Of a DNA stretch of 64,000 bases, positions 24,627 through 35,324 are shown one piece after another. Both the position numbers and the translations under genes were made by a program. A model generated the notes under the pieces. The model saw only the letters and a program-made list of their open reading frames with translations, searched no databases and was not told where the DNA came from. The stretch is from Globodera rostochiensis. Lineage: Eukaryota > Nematoda > Chromadorea > Rhabditida > Heteroderidae. The stretch is taken from the NCBI GenBank assembly GCA_018350325.1, contig JAEVLN010000002.1, positions 2,754,295-2,818,294 on the forward strand, in the 5' to 3' direction. Within the stretch, counting starts at the first letter, position 1. The number at the start of each line of letters is the position of its first letter.

Positions 24627-26048
24627 CTAAACGGGCACAATTCTGTCTCGGCGAACATTTTGCACACCGTTTTGTGCTGTTGCCACAGCGTGTCCGGCTT
24701 TAAGGCCAACAACGGTTGCCAAAAGTTCAGTTTGTTCTGCTGATCGGAAGAGCTTTTCATTGAATGCTTTCCGATAATCCGAACTAAAAATAATATAATT
24801 TCACAAGAAAATGAGTTTTTCATTTTGATTAATGGCCAAGCCGTCGCTACCTGAATATGTAAAGGGTCGGGGCGGTGCCAATGCCGGAAATGCCGGTGAA
24901 AATGCCGAGAATGTAAATGGCAAAAACAATTTGCACTTGGCTCAACGAAAGTCTGGTGAGCAAAATCAGAAAAGCGGCGGTGAGAAAGTAACCGGTGGAC
25001 ACAGAAATCACATTCACCAGCAAACACTTGAATATCCGCTTTGTGTAGTCAATTTGCGCTAAATTTTATTGTTGTTAATAGTTTCCCTAATTACTCTAAA
25101 TTAATTAGTAGGAAATTACTTAGGGCAGTGTTCTGTTTGGCTTTCTTGAAGCAAAGCGTTGCCCAAATAATTGCATAGCACAGAATTGTCAGCCCGGTGA
25201 AAAGCATGCAATTTCCAAACAGTGCCGTGCCCACTTCGCCTTGGTAAAGGTCGTTCATTGTGCATGCCACTGGCCTATGAATAATTTTTAATTTAATTAT
25301 TTAATTATTATTGAACAAATTAAGCCTAAGCCTAAGCCTACATGTCTGGAGTTTCGATCAGACTGATCGGGTAAAGTCTGATCATCGCATAAACGGCATA
25401 TGCAAAGCATAGCAAAATCAATGTTCCCACATAAAGCGTTGAATTAAGTGCATTCACCCTGAAGTAAATTGTTAATTATTTAAATACTAATTAATTGAAG
25501 TAAATTATTTAAATAATAATTAATATTTACCAAAACGGCACCACAACACTGAAAAGGCGTTCAATGCCAACAGCTAACATGGCATTCAGCAATAAATTCA
25601 TGAAAATTGTTGGCACAAATTGAAGCCAAAAACATTGTCGAAGTTTGATGAATTTCTGTCCCGAGCACACGACGGCAAATGTGACAATGTTACAGACAAA
25701 TGCAATTCCGGCACAAGCAGCGTCAAATGCCAACAACGCATTGCAGCGACTTCGAAGGCGTCTGAATGGCGAGGAAAAGCATTGCTTTTGTTAAATTAAA
25801 TTGATAATAAATAACAATTAATTATAATTATTTAAATTAACCGGCTTCGAAAAGTGACAAAAATCAGTGCTCCACTGAAAATCAAGCCCAGAATTGCAAG
25901 CATTAAACGTATGATGCAAATTACAATGAAACCGATGGGAAAATCGGCATCTTTGAAAGCATCGTAAAACTAAAATAAATATTTTTAATTGACCCTGCGG
26001 GGTTAAATAAAAAAAGAGACTTGCCGATGGATCTTCCGTTGAATTCAT
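24627..26048 (-). CDS. Srsx-like chemoreceptor, left copy
   Basis: Seven exons. Start MNSTEDPS (26048); TM1 exon with IIRLMLAILGLIFSGALIFV; TM2-3 exon with RCNALLAFDAACAGIAFVCN and LLLNAMLAVGIERLFSV; TM4 exon with LYVGTLILLCFAYAVYAM; TM5 exon starting PVACTMNDLYQGEVG; TM6-7 exon with QIDYTKRIFKCLLVN and ISGIGTAPTLYIF; tail exon DYRKAFNEKLFRSA ending RRDRIVPV and TAG at 24627. The first intron begins GCAAGT directly after GATCCATCG, so it is a GC-AG intron. The paralogue at 21995 has GTAAGT there. The intron after ETPDM starts with TTAGGC repeats. Family assignment rests on the VGIERLFSV motif and the overall 7TM layout. Confidence 0.85.
25320..25342. repeat. Intronic telomere-like repeat (GCCTAA)3
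   Basis: Three to four GCCTAA units in the intron after the TM4 exon of the left Srsx-like copy. The same tract is at the corresponding place in the right copy (29705-29728), so it predates the inversion-duplication. Confidence 0.85.
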
Positions 26049-27424
26049 GCCAAAATATATTTTTTTGCAATTAAAGAGTTTTTTCCTTTTTTTTTAAATC
26101 TTTTTTTTTCTAAATAAACGATGAGATAATTTAATTGCAAAGTGAGAAAATTACAATTCGAAATACAAATGTTCAAATAATCAAAAAGAGTGGCTAATTG
26201 AATGGCACTTTTGGGGGAAGCATTCCAAATAATTTTTTTGTTCACTCAACCAAAAATATTTAATAATTTTATAAATAAAATGAATGAATATGTACAGTAG
26301 AAGAGAAAAAACCATTGAATGAAACATTTAATTTGCAATTTCTATTATTTTTATTCGCTCAAATAAACCCAAATAATTACATAAAATTTAAATAAATATT
26401 AAAAAATTGCAGTTGAAAGACTTATTTAAATATTTCTAAGCCTATAAATTAATTTTGGTGTATCTAAACGGGCTCTGTATTGGGTATTTCTTTTTTGATT
26501 TAATAATATCAAAAGATTTACCTCAAATTATAGCCTAAGGAATTTCTCGTTTAAACTCTTTGCTGATGAACTAATTATATATTTTATTCATAGCAATCAA
26601 ACTGAACGTGATTTAATGCAATACATCATTATTACAATAATTCTGTCTAAAAAATTTAAAATAATTTCAGTTTAGAATAAAGAAAAAGTCAAACAAAACA
26701 AAACATACTATTATTTAATTTAAACCCCTGCGTCTGTTTGTGCTTTATTAATTAGTTTTTTTTGTTGTTGAAATTGCCAAGGCAATTGCAACATTGACAA
26801 AGATGCCGGCGCCGTTTCGTGCGGGCATTTTTCTCTTTTGGCATTTTCCTTTGGCATTTTTAAAGTTCAATTCTGCCCCTTTTTCACAAATTTCGTGTGG
26901 AAAAAAAGGTTTTGTATCCCCCCCCCCTTCGAAAATGCTAATTATTGTCAAGCCGTTCAAAAAGTGCGAAAAAAGAGAATAAAGACTAATTAATGTAAGC
27001 AAATATTAAAGGCTTTTTGCTTAAAACATTTAGTGAATAATTAAAGCAATCTTAACATGGCAAGTCAAGCTCCTGAAAAATTCATTATCTTCAAATAGTG
27101 CGAATTCGTCGAATCCAAAAATGAAATGAAAAACTTGTAAATTGTCATCAAATATTTTTTTGTTTAAATTGAAAAAGTTAAAAGAATTTTTAGATTGTTT
27201 ACACCACCGTAACGGATTCAAATAAAGCCCTCTGATTTCCGGATTTTTGCACAATCTGTGGACATACATTTCCGGGTCCGGTCTGGTCTCTGAAGTTTGG
27301 AAAATGTATTTGCCCGCAGGGGAAGGAATGGACAATGTGTGTTGGTGCCTAATAATGTTCAACAAAATGAATGGTTTGTTTCCTCCTCCTCCTCCTCCGG
27401 CTGGCACTAACACATCGTTGGCTG

Positions 27425-27734
27425 TCAATAGTGGCCAATATTGTCGTCAAAATTCCGCCGCAAATCAGCCGTTGGCCGGGCACCGCCGCCTCTGCCGTAG
27501 TCGTCCATCGCTTCTTCGTCGAACTCGTCCATGTCGTCTTCTTCGTCTCCTCCCCCCCCTGGTGACTTGATGTTGCCGCGGTGAATGCCTTCCTCCACCT
27601 CGGCCACTGCTGCCAGCCGGTGTGTATTCGTTGTTCAACTGCTGTTGCTGCTGGTTATGCTGATACTGCTCGTCCTCGTGGTATGGACGGCATTCGATGA
27701 GGAAGCCGCGCCGAGTGCAAACGACAAACTTGCC
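27425..27734 (-). pseudogene. Fragment of an acidic/low-complexity protein gene
   Basis: After a TTTCAG acceptor near 27734 the minus strand encodes GKFVVCTRRGFLIECRPYHE, then a Gln/Asn-rich stretch. The frame is lost around a run of G (27553-27560) and resumes one frame away as DEEDDMDEFDEEAMDDYGRG, ending DNIGHY and a stop. Upstream exons are not found in the spacer. Either a G-run indel breaks a real exon (biological or sequencing), or this is a truncated copy captured between the two receptor arms. Not recognised. Confidence 0.4.
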
Positions 27735-27792
27735 TGAAATATGTAGTGATGGAAGTGAAAAAAGCAGTATTGAGGCAATCAGCAGAACGTTT

Positions 27793-27873
27793 TAGGGATG
27801 TAACCGGATACGAAAAAAAAAAATCCGGAATTCCAGGTCCCAAAAAATGTTTGGAAATCCGTTTACATTCTTG
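27793..27873. mobile_element. Small hAT-type MITE
   Basis: Left end TAGGGATGTAACCGGAT, right end ATCCGTTTACATTCTTG, flanked by GAACGTTT and GAACGTTC (7 of 8). The body is A-rich with CCGGA words. Confidence 0.65.
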
Positions 27874-28994
27874 GAACGTTCATTCAACCACTCATCATAC
27901 TATCTGTTGTACAGCAATTGTTGGCACGCGATGTGATTGGGGCGGAGTGTCATTGGCTGAGCTTGGCTGACCAGACGGATGATAGAACGAAGAGCCAAAA
28001 TGGGCACCCTGTAAATGAGGGCTGGGGCCCATCAACGCGCTCAGCGATATTTTGATCAAAATTTTGGCATAATGATTATTGATCAGTGAATGTGTCTCGG
28101 CCAACTCTAGATCAATCAATTTAAGTGATCTGATCAGATGTTCTGATCAACCGTGTTGACCTGCATCATTTGTGCAGGGGTAAAGGCAGCAACCACCGGG
28201 CCTCGGTTGCCCATTGATTGATTGGGCCACGCTTTACGCGCGGCGGTGTTTTAATTATTCAAAAAAATGCCCGCACGAAGCGGCGCTGGAATCTTTGCCA
28301 GTGTTGCAATTGCCTTGGCAATTTCAACAACGAAAACACTAATTAATAGAGCAGGTGTTTAAATTAAATAATATTATGTTTCTTTAATTATTCAAAAAAA
28401 TGTCCGCACGAAGCGGCGTTGGAATCTTTGTCAGTGTTGAAATTGCCGCAGGTGTTAAAATTAAATAATAGTACCGATGGTTTATTTGACTTTTTCTTTA
28501 TTCTAATAAATTTTTTAAACAGAATTATTGTAATAATGATGTATTGCATTAAATCACGTTCAGTTTGATTGCTATAAATAAAATATATAATTAATACATC
28601 AGCAAAGAGTTTAAACGAGAAATTCCTTAGGCTATAATTTGAGGTAAATCTTTTGATATTATTAAATCAAAAAAGTAAATGCCCCAATACGGAGCCATCA
28701 CACACACACACACACACCAAAATCGTAGAAATATTTAAATAAGTCGGGAATCATTTTTCAATTGCAAATTTTTTTAAAATATTTATTTAAATTTATGTAA
28801 TTATTTGGGTTTATTTAAGCAAATAAAAATAATAGAAATTGCTCCTCCCAAAAGTGCCATTCAATTAGCCACTCATTTTGATTATTTAATTAATTTTCTC
28901 ACTTTGCAATTAAATTATTTCATCGTTTATTTAGAAAAAAAAAGATTTTAAAAAAAGGAAAAAACTCTTTAATTGCAAAAAAATATATTTTGGC

Positions 28995-30512
28995 ATGAAT
29001 TCAACGGAAGATCCATCGGCAAGTCTCTTTTATTTAACCCCGTAGGGTCAATTAAAAATATTTATTTTAGTTTTACGATGCTTTCAAAGATGCCGATTTT
29101 CCCATCGGTTTCATTGTAATTTGCATCATACGTTTAATGCTTGCAATTCTGGGCTTGATTTTCAGTGGAGCACTGATTTTTGTCACTTTTCGAAGCCGGT
29201 TAATTTAAATAATTATAATTAATTGTTATTTATTATCAATTTAATTTAACAAAAGCAATGCTTTTCCTCGCCATTCAGACGCCTTCGAAGTCGCTGCAAT
29301 GCGTTGTTGGCATTTGACGCTGCTTGTGCCGGAATTGCATTTGTCTGTAACATTGTCACATTTGCCGTCGTGTGCTCGGGACAGAAATTCATCAAACTTC
29401 GACAATGTTTTTGGCTTCAATTTGTGCCAACAATTTTCATGAATTTATTGCTGAATGCCATGTTAGCTGTTGGCATTGAACGCCTTTTCAGTGTTGTGGT
29501 GCCGTTTTGGTATAATATTAATTAGTATTTAAATAACTATTTAACAATTTACTCCAATTAATTAGTATTTAAATAATTAACAATTTACTTCAGGGTGAAT
29601 GCACTTAATTCAACGCTTTATGTGGGAACATTGATTTTGCTATGCTTTGCATATGCCGTTTATGCGATGATCAGACTTTACCCGATCAGTCTGATCGAAA
29701 CTCCAGACATGTAGGCTTAGGCTTAGGCTTAATTTGTTCAATAATAATTAAATAATTAAATTAAAAATTATTCATAGGCCAGTGGCATGCACAATGAACG
29801 ACCTTTACCAAGGCGAAGTGGGCACGGCACTGTTTGGAAATTGCATGCTTTTCACCGGGCTGACCATTCTGTGCTATGCAATTATTTGGGCAACGCTTTG
29901 CTTCAAGAAAGCCAACCAGAACACTGCCCTAAGTAAACGCCTAATTAGCTAATTAATTTAGAGTAATTAGAGAAAATATTAACACTTTAGTCCAAATAGA
30001 CTACACAAAGCGGATATTCAAGTGTTTGCTGGTGAATGTGATTTCTGTGTCCACCGGCTACTTTCTCAACGCCGGTTTTCTGATTTTGCTCACCAGACTT
30101 TCGTTGAGCCAAGTGCAAATTGTTTTTGGCATTTACATTCTCGGCATTTTCACCGGCATTTCCGGCATTGGCACCGCCCCGACCCTTTACATATTCAGGT
30201 AGCGGAAGAAGACATATGGGAGCCCCCCCCCCCCCGGTAGTTCAGTTGGAAGAGCTGCCCACGGATTGGGTGGAGGTCGTGGGTTCGAGTTCCACCCGGG
30301 GTTACCATGTTGCCTATTCTTTACTCCATTAATAACTCATTTAATGTATTATTTTTAGTTTGGATTATCGGAAGGCATTCAATGAAAACTTCCGATCAGC
30401 AGACGTTGTTGACCCTAAAGCCGGACACGCTGTGGCGACAGCACAAAACGGCGTGCAAAATGTTCGCCGAGACAGAATTGTGCCCGTTCAGATGGCCTCG
30501 ACTTACATTTAA
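28995..30512 (+). CDS. Srsx-like chemoreceptor, right copy
   Basis: Same seven-exon structure as the gene at 24627, in opposite orientation. The TM2-3 exon is identical in protein (LAFDAACAGIAFVCN to VGIERLFSVVVPFW), and the TM6-7 exon differs at only three residues (for example LNAGF for LTAAF). Intron 1 again starts GCAAGT (GC-AG). The last exon (LDYRKAFNENFRSADVVD) is shorter by a few codons, and the terminal stop is changed from TAG to CAG, adding QMASTYI before the TAA at 30510. All exons remain open, so the copy may be functional. The last intron carries the tRNA-like insertion. Confidence 0.85.
29705..29728. repeat. Intronic telomere-like repeat (TTAGGC)3
   Basis: TAGGCTTAGGCTTAGGCTTA begins inside the donor region of the intron after ETPDM. 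It mirrors 25320-25342. Confidence 0.85.
30216..30307 (+). repeat. tRNA-like insertion (tRNA pseudogene or SINE head)
   Basis: Absent from the left arm. It has a D-arm with A-box TAGTTCAGTTGG (stem GTTC/GAGC), a T-arm GTGGG-TTCGAGT-TCCAC with B-box GGTTCGAGTTCC, and acceptor strands CCCCCGG / CCGGGGT pairing at six of seven positions; the 3' end reads TTACCA. The anticodon arm does not fold well and position 33 is not T, so a working tRNA is unlikely. The C14 run at the 5' end is part of the acceptor side. Confidence 0.7.
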
Positions 30513-30764
30513 AATTTATTTGGGTTTGGAAAAAGTTTTTAGGCACTTCCGATTTCCAAAATTACCGAATTTTTTTCAATCGGTAAAAATCAGTTTAGCG
30601 TCGACACCGATCCAGTTTCATTTTTTGAGAAGATGCAATCACAAATTTTCTCAATTCGCCAAAATGGAGGTCATCATCATATTCTTGGTTTTTCAACTCA
30701 AATAACCAATGTGCAAATGTACCAATTTGTGTAATTTCAGTGAATTAGCATAAATTGAAAATGT

Positions 30765-31851
30765 TTAATTTTCTTCACCGATCACTTTGCCCAAAAACTT
30801 GACGCAAACTTCGCGCTGTAACGGAAATTTTTGGTCTTTTCGAGGCGCAACTTCGGGGCTGGTCAGCAACCAGTTCACTTGGACATCGACCTCCGGAAAT
30901 TCCCTCAGAATAGAAACCTAAAAAGTATAAACATTAAATTAATAAAAATATATCCATTGAAAAAAAACTCCTGAAAATTTGCCACCAAAATGCTTTTTGT
31001 ATTGGACGAACAAACCGATTGGCGATACCAATATGTCCGACCGGGCTCAAGCGGGCACGTGATGTTGCTGCCGATGCAGGCATTTTCTGAAAGTAAAAAA
31101 TGCTTAAACAAATTGTGCGTTGGCACAATGCCAACAACCATTTTCCATGTGAAACTTTGTCAGCGCGCCGTGTGCATCGCCCAAATGCGACCAAACTGCC
31201 GTTTTCAACTGCTCAACACGGCGATCTTCATCGAGAAAACGAATTACCTCATTAAGCTTTTTTATACTAGAGTTGGCCGGGATCGGGATCCCGGTCGGGA
31301 TCGGGCGGGATTATCCCAGTTTTTGGAATCCCGATCCCGGTTTTTAAAAAGTCGTAATCCCTTCCCGATCTCGGTTTTTAAAAAGTCGTAATCCCTTCCC
31401 GATCCCGGTTTTTAAAAAGTCGTAATCCCGATCCCGGTTTTTAAAAAAGCGAAATCCCGATCCCGGTCACGGTCACGGTTCAACATGCAGATCCCGATTC
31501 CGATCCCGACTTTCACGATCCCGGTCAATCCCGATCCCGGTTTTTACCAAAAATCCCGATTTCGGCCAACTCTACTTTATACCCGGCTTGAAGCCAATTT
31601 GAATTTGATATTCCTTTCCGCGCACAAAATCACAACGATCCTTGCGAACACAGTCCAACACGCCAACGTGGACGACTTCAAATTGTGACTCTAAAAATCC
31701 ATTTTTAATTTTTAAATAATATAAAATTTATATTTTATTATTTACTGCAATTTTTATAGCGAATTTGGTGAAAAATGCGCCCGTCCTCGCAGTAAATGCA
31801 CAGAAAAGTAATCGCCAACAAAACAAACAATGGACGAAAAATTATGCCCAT
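30765..31851 (-). CDS. NPC2-like ML-domain secreted lipid-binding protein
   Basis: Exons join in frame. The start MGIIFRPLFVLLAITFLCIY (31851) is a signal peptide; then YKNC|KSQFEVVHVGVLDC, KDRCDFVRGKEYQIQIGFKP, an exon with LNEVIRFLDEDRRVEQL, an exon with NACIGSNITCPLEPGRTYWY, and the last exon FPEVDVQVNWLLTSPE ending VCVKFLGKVIGEEN. Several cysteine-bearing motifs (xxC near the N-terminus, C..xDRC, ACxxxxxxxCPL, REVCVKF), the CPLxxGxxY element and the PxVxVxVxW strand are the ML-domain layout of Niemann-Pick C2-type sterol/lipid carriers. These act in the lysosome or outside the cell. The hAT-type element at 31268 sits in the second intron. Confidence 0.85.
31268..31574. mobile_element. hAT-type MITE, CCGGGATC theme (intronic)
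   Basis: Ends TAGAGTTGGCCG / CGGCCAACTCTA. Flanks TTTTATAC and CTTTATAC match at 7 of 8. The interior reiterates CCCGATCCCGG; four near-identical copies of a unit with AAAAAGTCGTAATCCC show internal tandem growth. Confidence 0.85.
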
Positions 31852-33123
31852 TATGGCATTAAATGCAAATATTAATTTTGTAAAATTGAGAAAGTATTTA
31901 AAAATGAAATAATAGAGATTATCAAATAATATGTGCGCCGACATATTCTTTTCAAATGTTGCGAAACAAATTAAATTAATTTCAATTTGTTCAATAAACA
32001 AAAACTTAGCTTAGCTTAGCTTCAAATATTTTCGAATTTAAGCACATAAACTTTTTTTGTTTTAGGCTTATTGGGCTAAAAGCTCAGCGTCTTCTCTCTC
32101 CAAAGGTTTGGCCGAAGATTTGTGAAATGGCCAAGACTGACACCGACAGCCGCGGGAAAGACCAATTTATTTATTTATCCGATCATTTTATCCAATCGAT
32201 CAATCAATCAATCAGTTCCAATCCACGGACAGATTAAGCTGAGCCTCGGCCTCGGACAAACTTTGCTAATAATAATTTCACGGTTACCATTGGAAATTAT
32301 AAGAATTGATAAGAATTAGAGCATATAAATACAATGAACAATTTTTATTTTAAATTCTCACTTTTTATTCCAATTGTTATGCCACCCGTTTTATGTTTTT
32401 TGATCTATTCTGTTTTTCATAGCTAGAATCCTGGACATAAGCAAGCTTATGCTTCAGTAAAAATGATTAAGCGTATCAAAACGTAGACGACCATCGGACT
32501 TTTTCAAGAATAAATTATTAAAAATTAGCAATAAATGAGCAAATTCTCCGCAAATTTTCAAACTTTTTTCCTTGGACGCGGACGGGACTCTTCAATTTTC
32601 TGACCATTTTCAGAAAATCCGAAAGAAGCCAAAAACCCCGACAAATTCGGAACAAAAACTTTTCCCATTCTTCTGGTGCCCGGAGTCGTGTTAAAATTAG
32701 GGTTCCTCCCCGACCCCTCGGGGGCGGAAAAGTCGGGGTCGGGGTTGGCAATGTCGGGGTCGGGGTCGGGGAGGAACCCTAGTTAAAATGAACACACCGA
32801 ATGCCCCGGCCCCAGATATTCCTCATTTTGTGCAATTAAAAACTAAAATTTTTACTTTTATTAATTTATATTATATTTAATAAATTCACATTTCCAAAGG
32901 ACAACCAAATCTGCTGACTTTGACAAATAGGTAAATACAATCATGCCACATTTCGCTTATTCGGTGGTGCCCTTTATGGGCTATTCATCAAATGATTCCA
33001 TCTTTTTTAAAGAGAAGAATAAATGCGTTTACACATTTTACATTTTTTATAAAAATTAATAAAATCAAATTAAAATTCCTTTAAATTATTTAAAAAAAGA
33101 TAAATAAAAAATGAAATTTAGAC
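31852..33123. other. Intergenic
   Basis: No gene seen. It holds an AGCTT-type microrepeat (AGCTTAGCTTAGCTT near 32008), an ATCAATCA run near 32200 and the element at 32698. Confidence 0.5.
32698..32781. mobile_element. hAT-type MITE, CCCCGACC theme
   Basis: Terminal inverted repeat TAGGGTTCCTCCCCGACCCC with its exact reverse complement at the other end, and a perfect 8-bp target duplication GTTAAAAT. It is only 84 bp; the centre is GTCGGGGTCGGGG repeats. It shares its theme with 61431. Confidence 0.9.
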
Positions 33124-34734
33124 ATGACAGCATTTCAGTTGTATATTTTATTAATTGCCCAATTCTTCGCAATTTATGGTAACGGAAAATACCAAAACAA
33201 ATCTATCTTTAAATAAGGATTTTATTACCTATATTAGAAGACAATTATTCTTAATTATAATAATTTAAGGAATTGATTCGTTGTCAGATGCCGAAAAAAA
33301 AGAGTCAATTAAAGACTTAGGAGCCGCACTTGAGATCCAATATAATGGCTCTTATTTAAAAAAAGTGAAAAGTTTTACGGAATTGGACCCAGCGTTCCAA
33401 GAGTTGTGTATCCAATGGCATGATGCATTTGACAAGTGAATTTTTAATTGTTTTTTTAAATTCTAATTAACAAATTCAGGATTAAAGAATTACTATACAT
33501 TTGGCAAATTTTACGTTTCGCAATTTTGGAGAAAAAGGAGTTGGAGAAGGACTTCACAAATGCCAACGGTGAAAAAGGCATTTTTATTTATAAATTTAAA
33601 TGGTTTTAGAGCTCAAAAATTTTATCGAATACAAACCGGAGTTTAGTAAGGAAATTGATGGCACAAAATTAAAAATCACCAAAGCGATGAACGCAATTTC
33701 AGCAGCCAACGATTCAATGCGGAATGAATTTGCCAATTCGCAAAGTTTTACCCAAACAATTTCAATTGTTGATGGTGATAAATGGAATAAACAAATTAAA
33801 AATTGGATCAAATTTATAAAAAATACACAAACATTGGATATTAAAAACAATGAAAATTTAAAAAAGGTAATTTTTTCATCTCTGTTCAATGTTTAAAAAA
33901 TAATTAAATATTAAAAGACTTTGGGGGTTTTGGGACAAAGTGAATCATTTTGATAAACTGTCATTGGGCAAAACCAAAATATCTAAATAATAATAATTCT
34001 TTTTTTAAATTTTAATTTATTGGCGGCGATCACTGAACTTGACGAAGCGATTTTGTTAAGACCAAAAGTTGTGTTCAAAGACTGCAAAAGTTTGTACTCC
34101 GCGGAAGCTAAGAGATTGTGTTCATTATGGGAAACATTTTACAAAATTATTGACCATTTTTTGAAATTATGGGACGACATTAAAATGATGCACAAAAAAA
34201 ATAAAAGAATTTTGGAAAAGTCCAAAAAACAAAGCTCAAAAAGGGATCAAATAATTGGTAAACGAATTTTTATTTGTACGTTAAAATAACAATTTAATTT
34301 GTTATGTTACAGAATTAGAGACCGATCCATCCCATTTGCTTACATTTCGTCCAAAATTTTTTCAAAAAATGGAAAAAGGAGGACAAATTTTGACCATTTC
34401 TGAGGCAATGAAAGCCATCCAAATGGCAAGCCGCGCATTTTTCATAAGCGAAAAAGCACAAGAATGCCCGACTTTCATAGAGTTTGACGGGCAATGGCAA
34501 AAGCAAGTGGACTCGTGGGAAGAATGGCACAAACAAAACATAAAAAAAATGCCCCGAATGGCCAAGGCTGACATGGTTATTCACCACGCGGTAAAAATTG
34601 TGTACAAAATAATTTATATTATTATTTTATATATTTTAAATATTTAATTTTGTTTTGAAACTTTTATAAAAGTAAACTAAACAAACTTTCAGTTAACTAA
34701 CGCACGGAAACGTGTCTCGAAGCGCCTCCGTTGA
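33124..34734 (+). CDS. Secreted protein with a duplicated helical domain (unknown family)
   Basis: Signal peptide MTAFQLYILLIAQFFAIYG (exon 33124-33178), then exons 33270-33435, 33480-33568, 33610-33866, about 33913-34260, 34314-34590 and a last exon LTNARKRVSKRLR ending at 34734. Two halves resemble each other: YKPEFSKEIDG...ITKAMNAIS...WNKQIKNWIKFIKN in the first and FRPKFFQKMEKG...ISEAMKAIQ...WQKQVDSWEEWHKQN in the second, each preceded by a W-rich helical stretch. The link between the halves (33900-34020) is not clean: the homologous LWGFWDKVNHFDKL reading lies one frame off the preceding exon and ends in a stop. This may therefore be a broken tandem array or two genes. No known domain recognised. 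Confidence 0.6.
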
Positions 34735-34950
34735 GGAGAGCGAACACCTCAACATGTGCCCATCGACGATTTACAATTTTGGGATGAATTTTATTTATAT
34801 TTTAATTGTTTTTTATTCTTTTCTTTTTTTTGTTGTCTGTCTGTACTTGCTTTTATTATGTAAATGACTTTTATTTAGTATTATAACCTGCAGGTGTCCC
34901 GTTGTTGATCAAAATGGGTTTTTTTGTAGGATTTGCACTCTAAATGTGTT

Positions 34951-35308
34951 CAAGGTCACCAGAATACCTTATTTATCAGGGGTTTCCTGATTTTTGGCAG
35001 TTTTCCTGATGTTTAAAAATGTGGAAATTTTCAGTAAAAATGGCCAATTTTTTAACAAATATCGTTAAAATCTTCAAAAAATTTCCCGGTGTGTGCCTAT
35101 CGTCGTCGTCGGGCCCTTTCCATTCTTAAAAAGCTTCAAAAAATTACCACACAAGCATTTTTGATCATTTTTCTATGTGATTCTGAGTTGTTGGACCAAT
35201 TCAAACATGACGAGAAATGCAACAAATAAAGTTTTGGCATTAAATTCGTATATTTACACGTATAAAAATAGTCCTGATTTTTCAGGGCTTTTTCATCTGG
35301 TCACCCTG
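34951..35308. mobile_element. hAT-type non-autonomous element
   Basis: Ends CAAGGTCACCAGA / TCTGGTCACCCTG with a perfect 8-bp target duplication AATGTGTT. The subterminal TTTATCAGGGG...TTTTTCAGGGC is also inverted. Unlike most others in the window, the 358-bp interior is of ordinary complexity. Confidence 0.85.
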
Positions 35309-35324
35309 AATGTGTTGTCCACTG

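Larger units (their letters stand above)
24385..26838 (-). repeat. Left arm of large inverted duplication
   Basis: The reverse complement of this stretch matches 28262-30752 over introns, exons and flanks. It contains one Srsx-like gene. Differences are point changes and small indels; the right arm also has a tRNA-like insertion, a CA-repeat and an approximately 110-bp local duplication. The outer edge is near GGTTTTTTGAGTTG and the inner edge near GTGCGGGCATTTTT. Confidence 0.85.
26839..28261. other. Spacer of the inverted duplication
   Basis: Unique DNA between the two arms. It holds a gene fragment on the minus strand (27030-27745), a small hAT-type element (27793-27873), a C10 run near 26920 and a cluster of TGATCA-like words (28050-28155). 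Confidence 0.6.
28262..30752 (+). repeat. Right arm of large inverted duplication
   Basis: Inverted copy of 24385-26838. Extra material relative to the left arm: a second copy of the inner-edge segment (28389-28460), a CA dinucleotide tract near 28701-28717 and the tRNA-like insertion at 30216-30307. Confidence 0.85.

Noticed and set aside
27030..27428. 132-codon minus-strand frame downstream of the gene fragment.
   Set aside because: No ATG, Gly-run and Phe-rich composition, no recognisable motif; left as part of the spacer.
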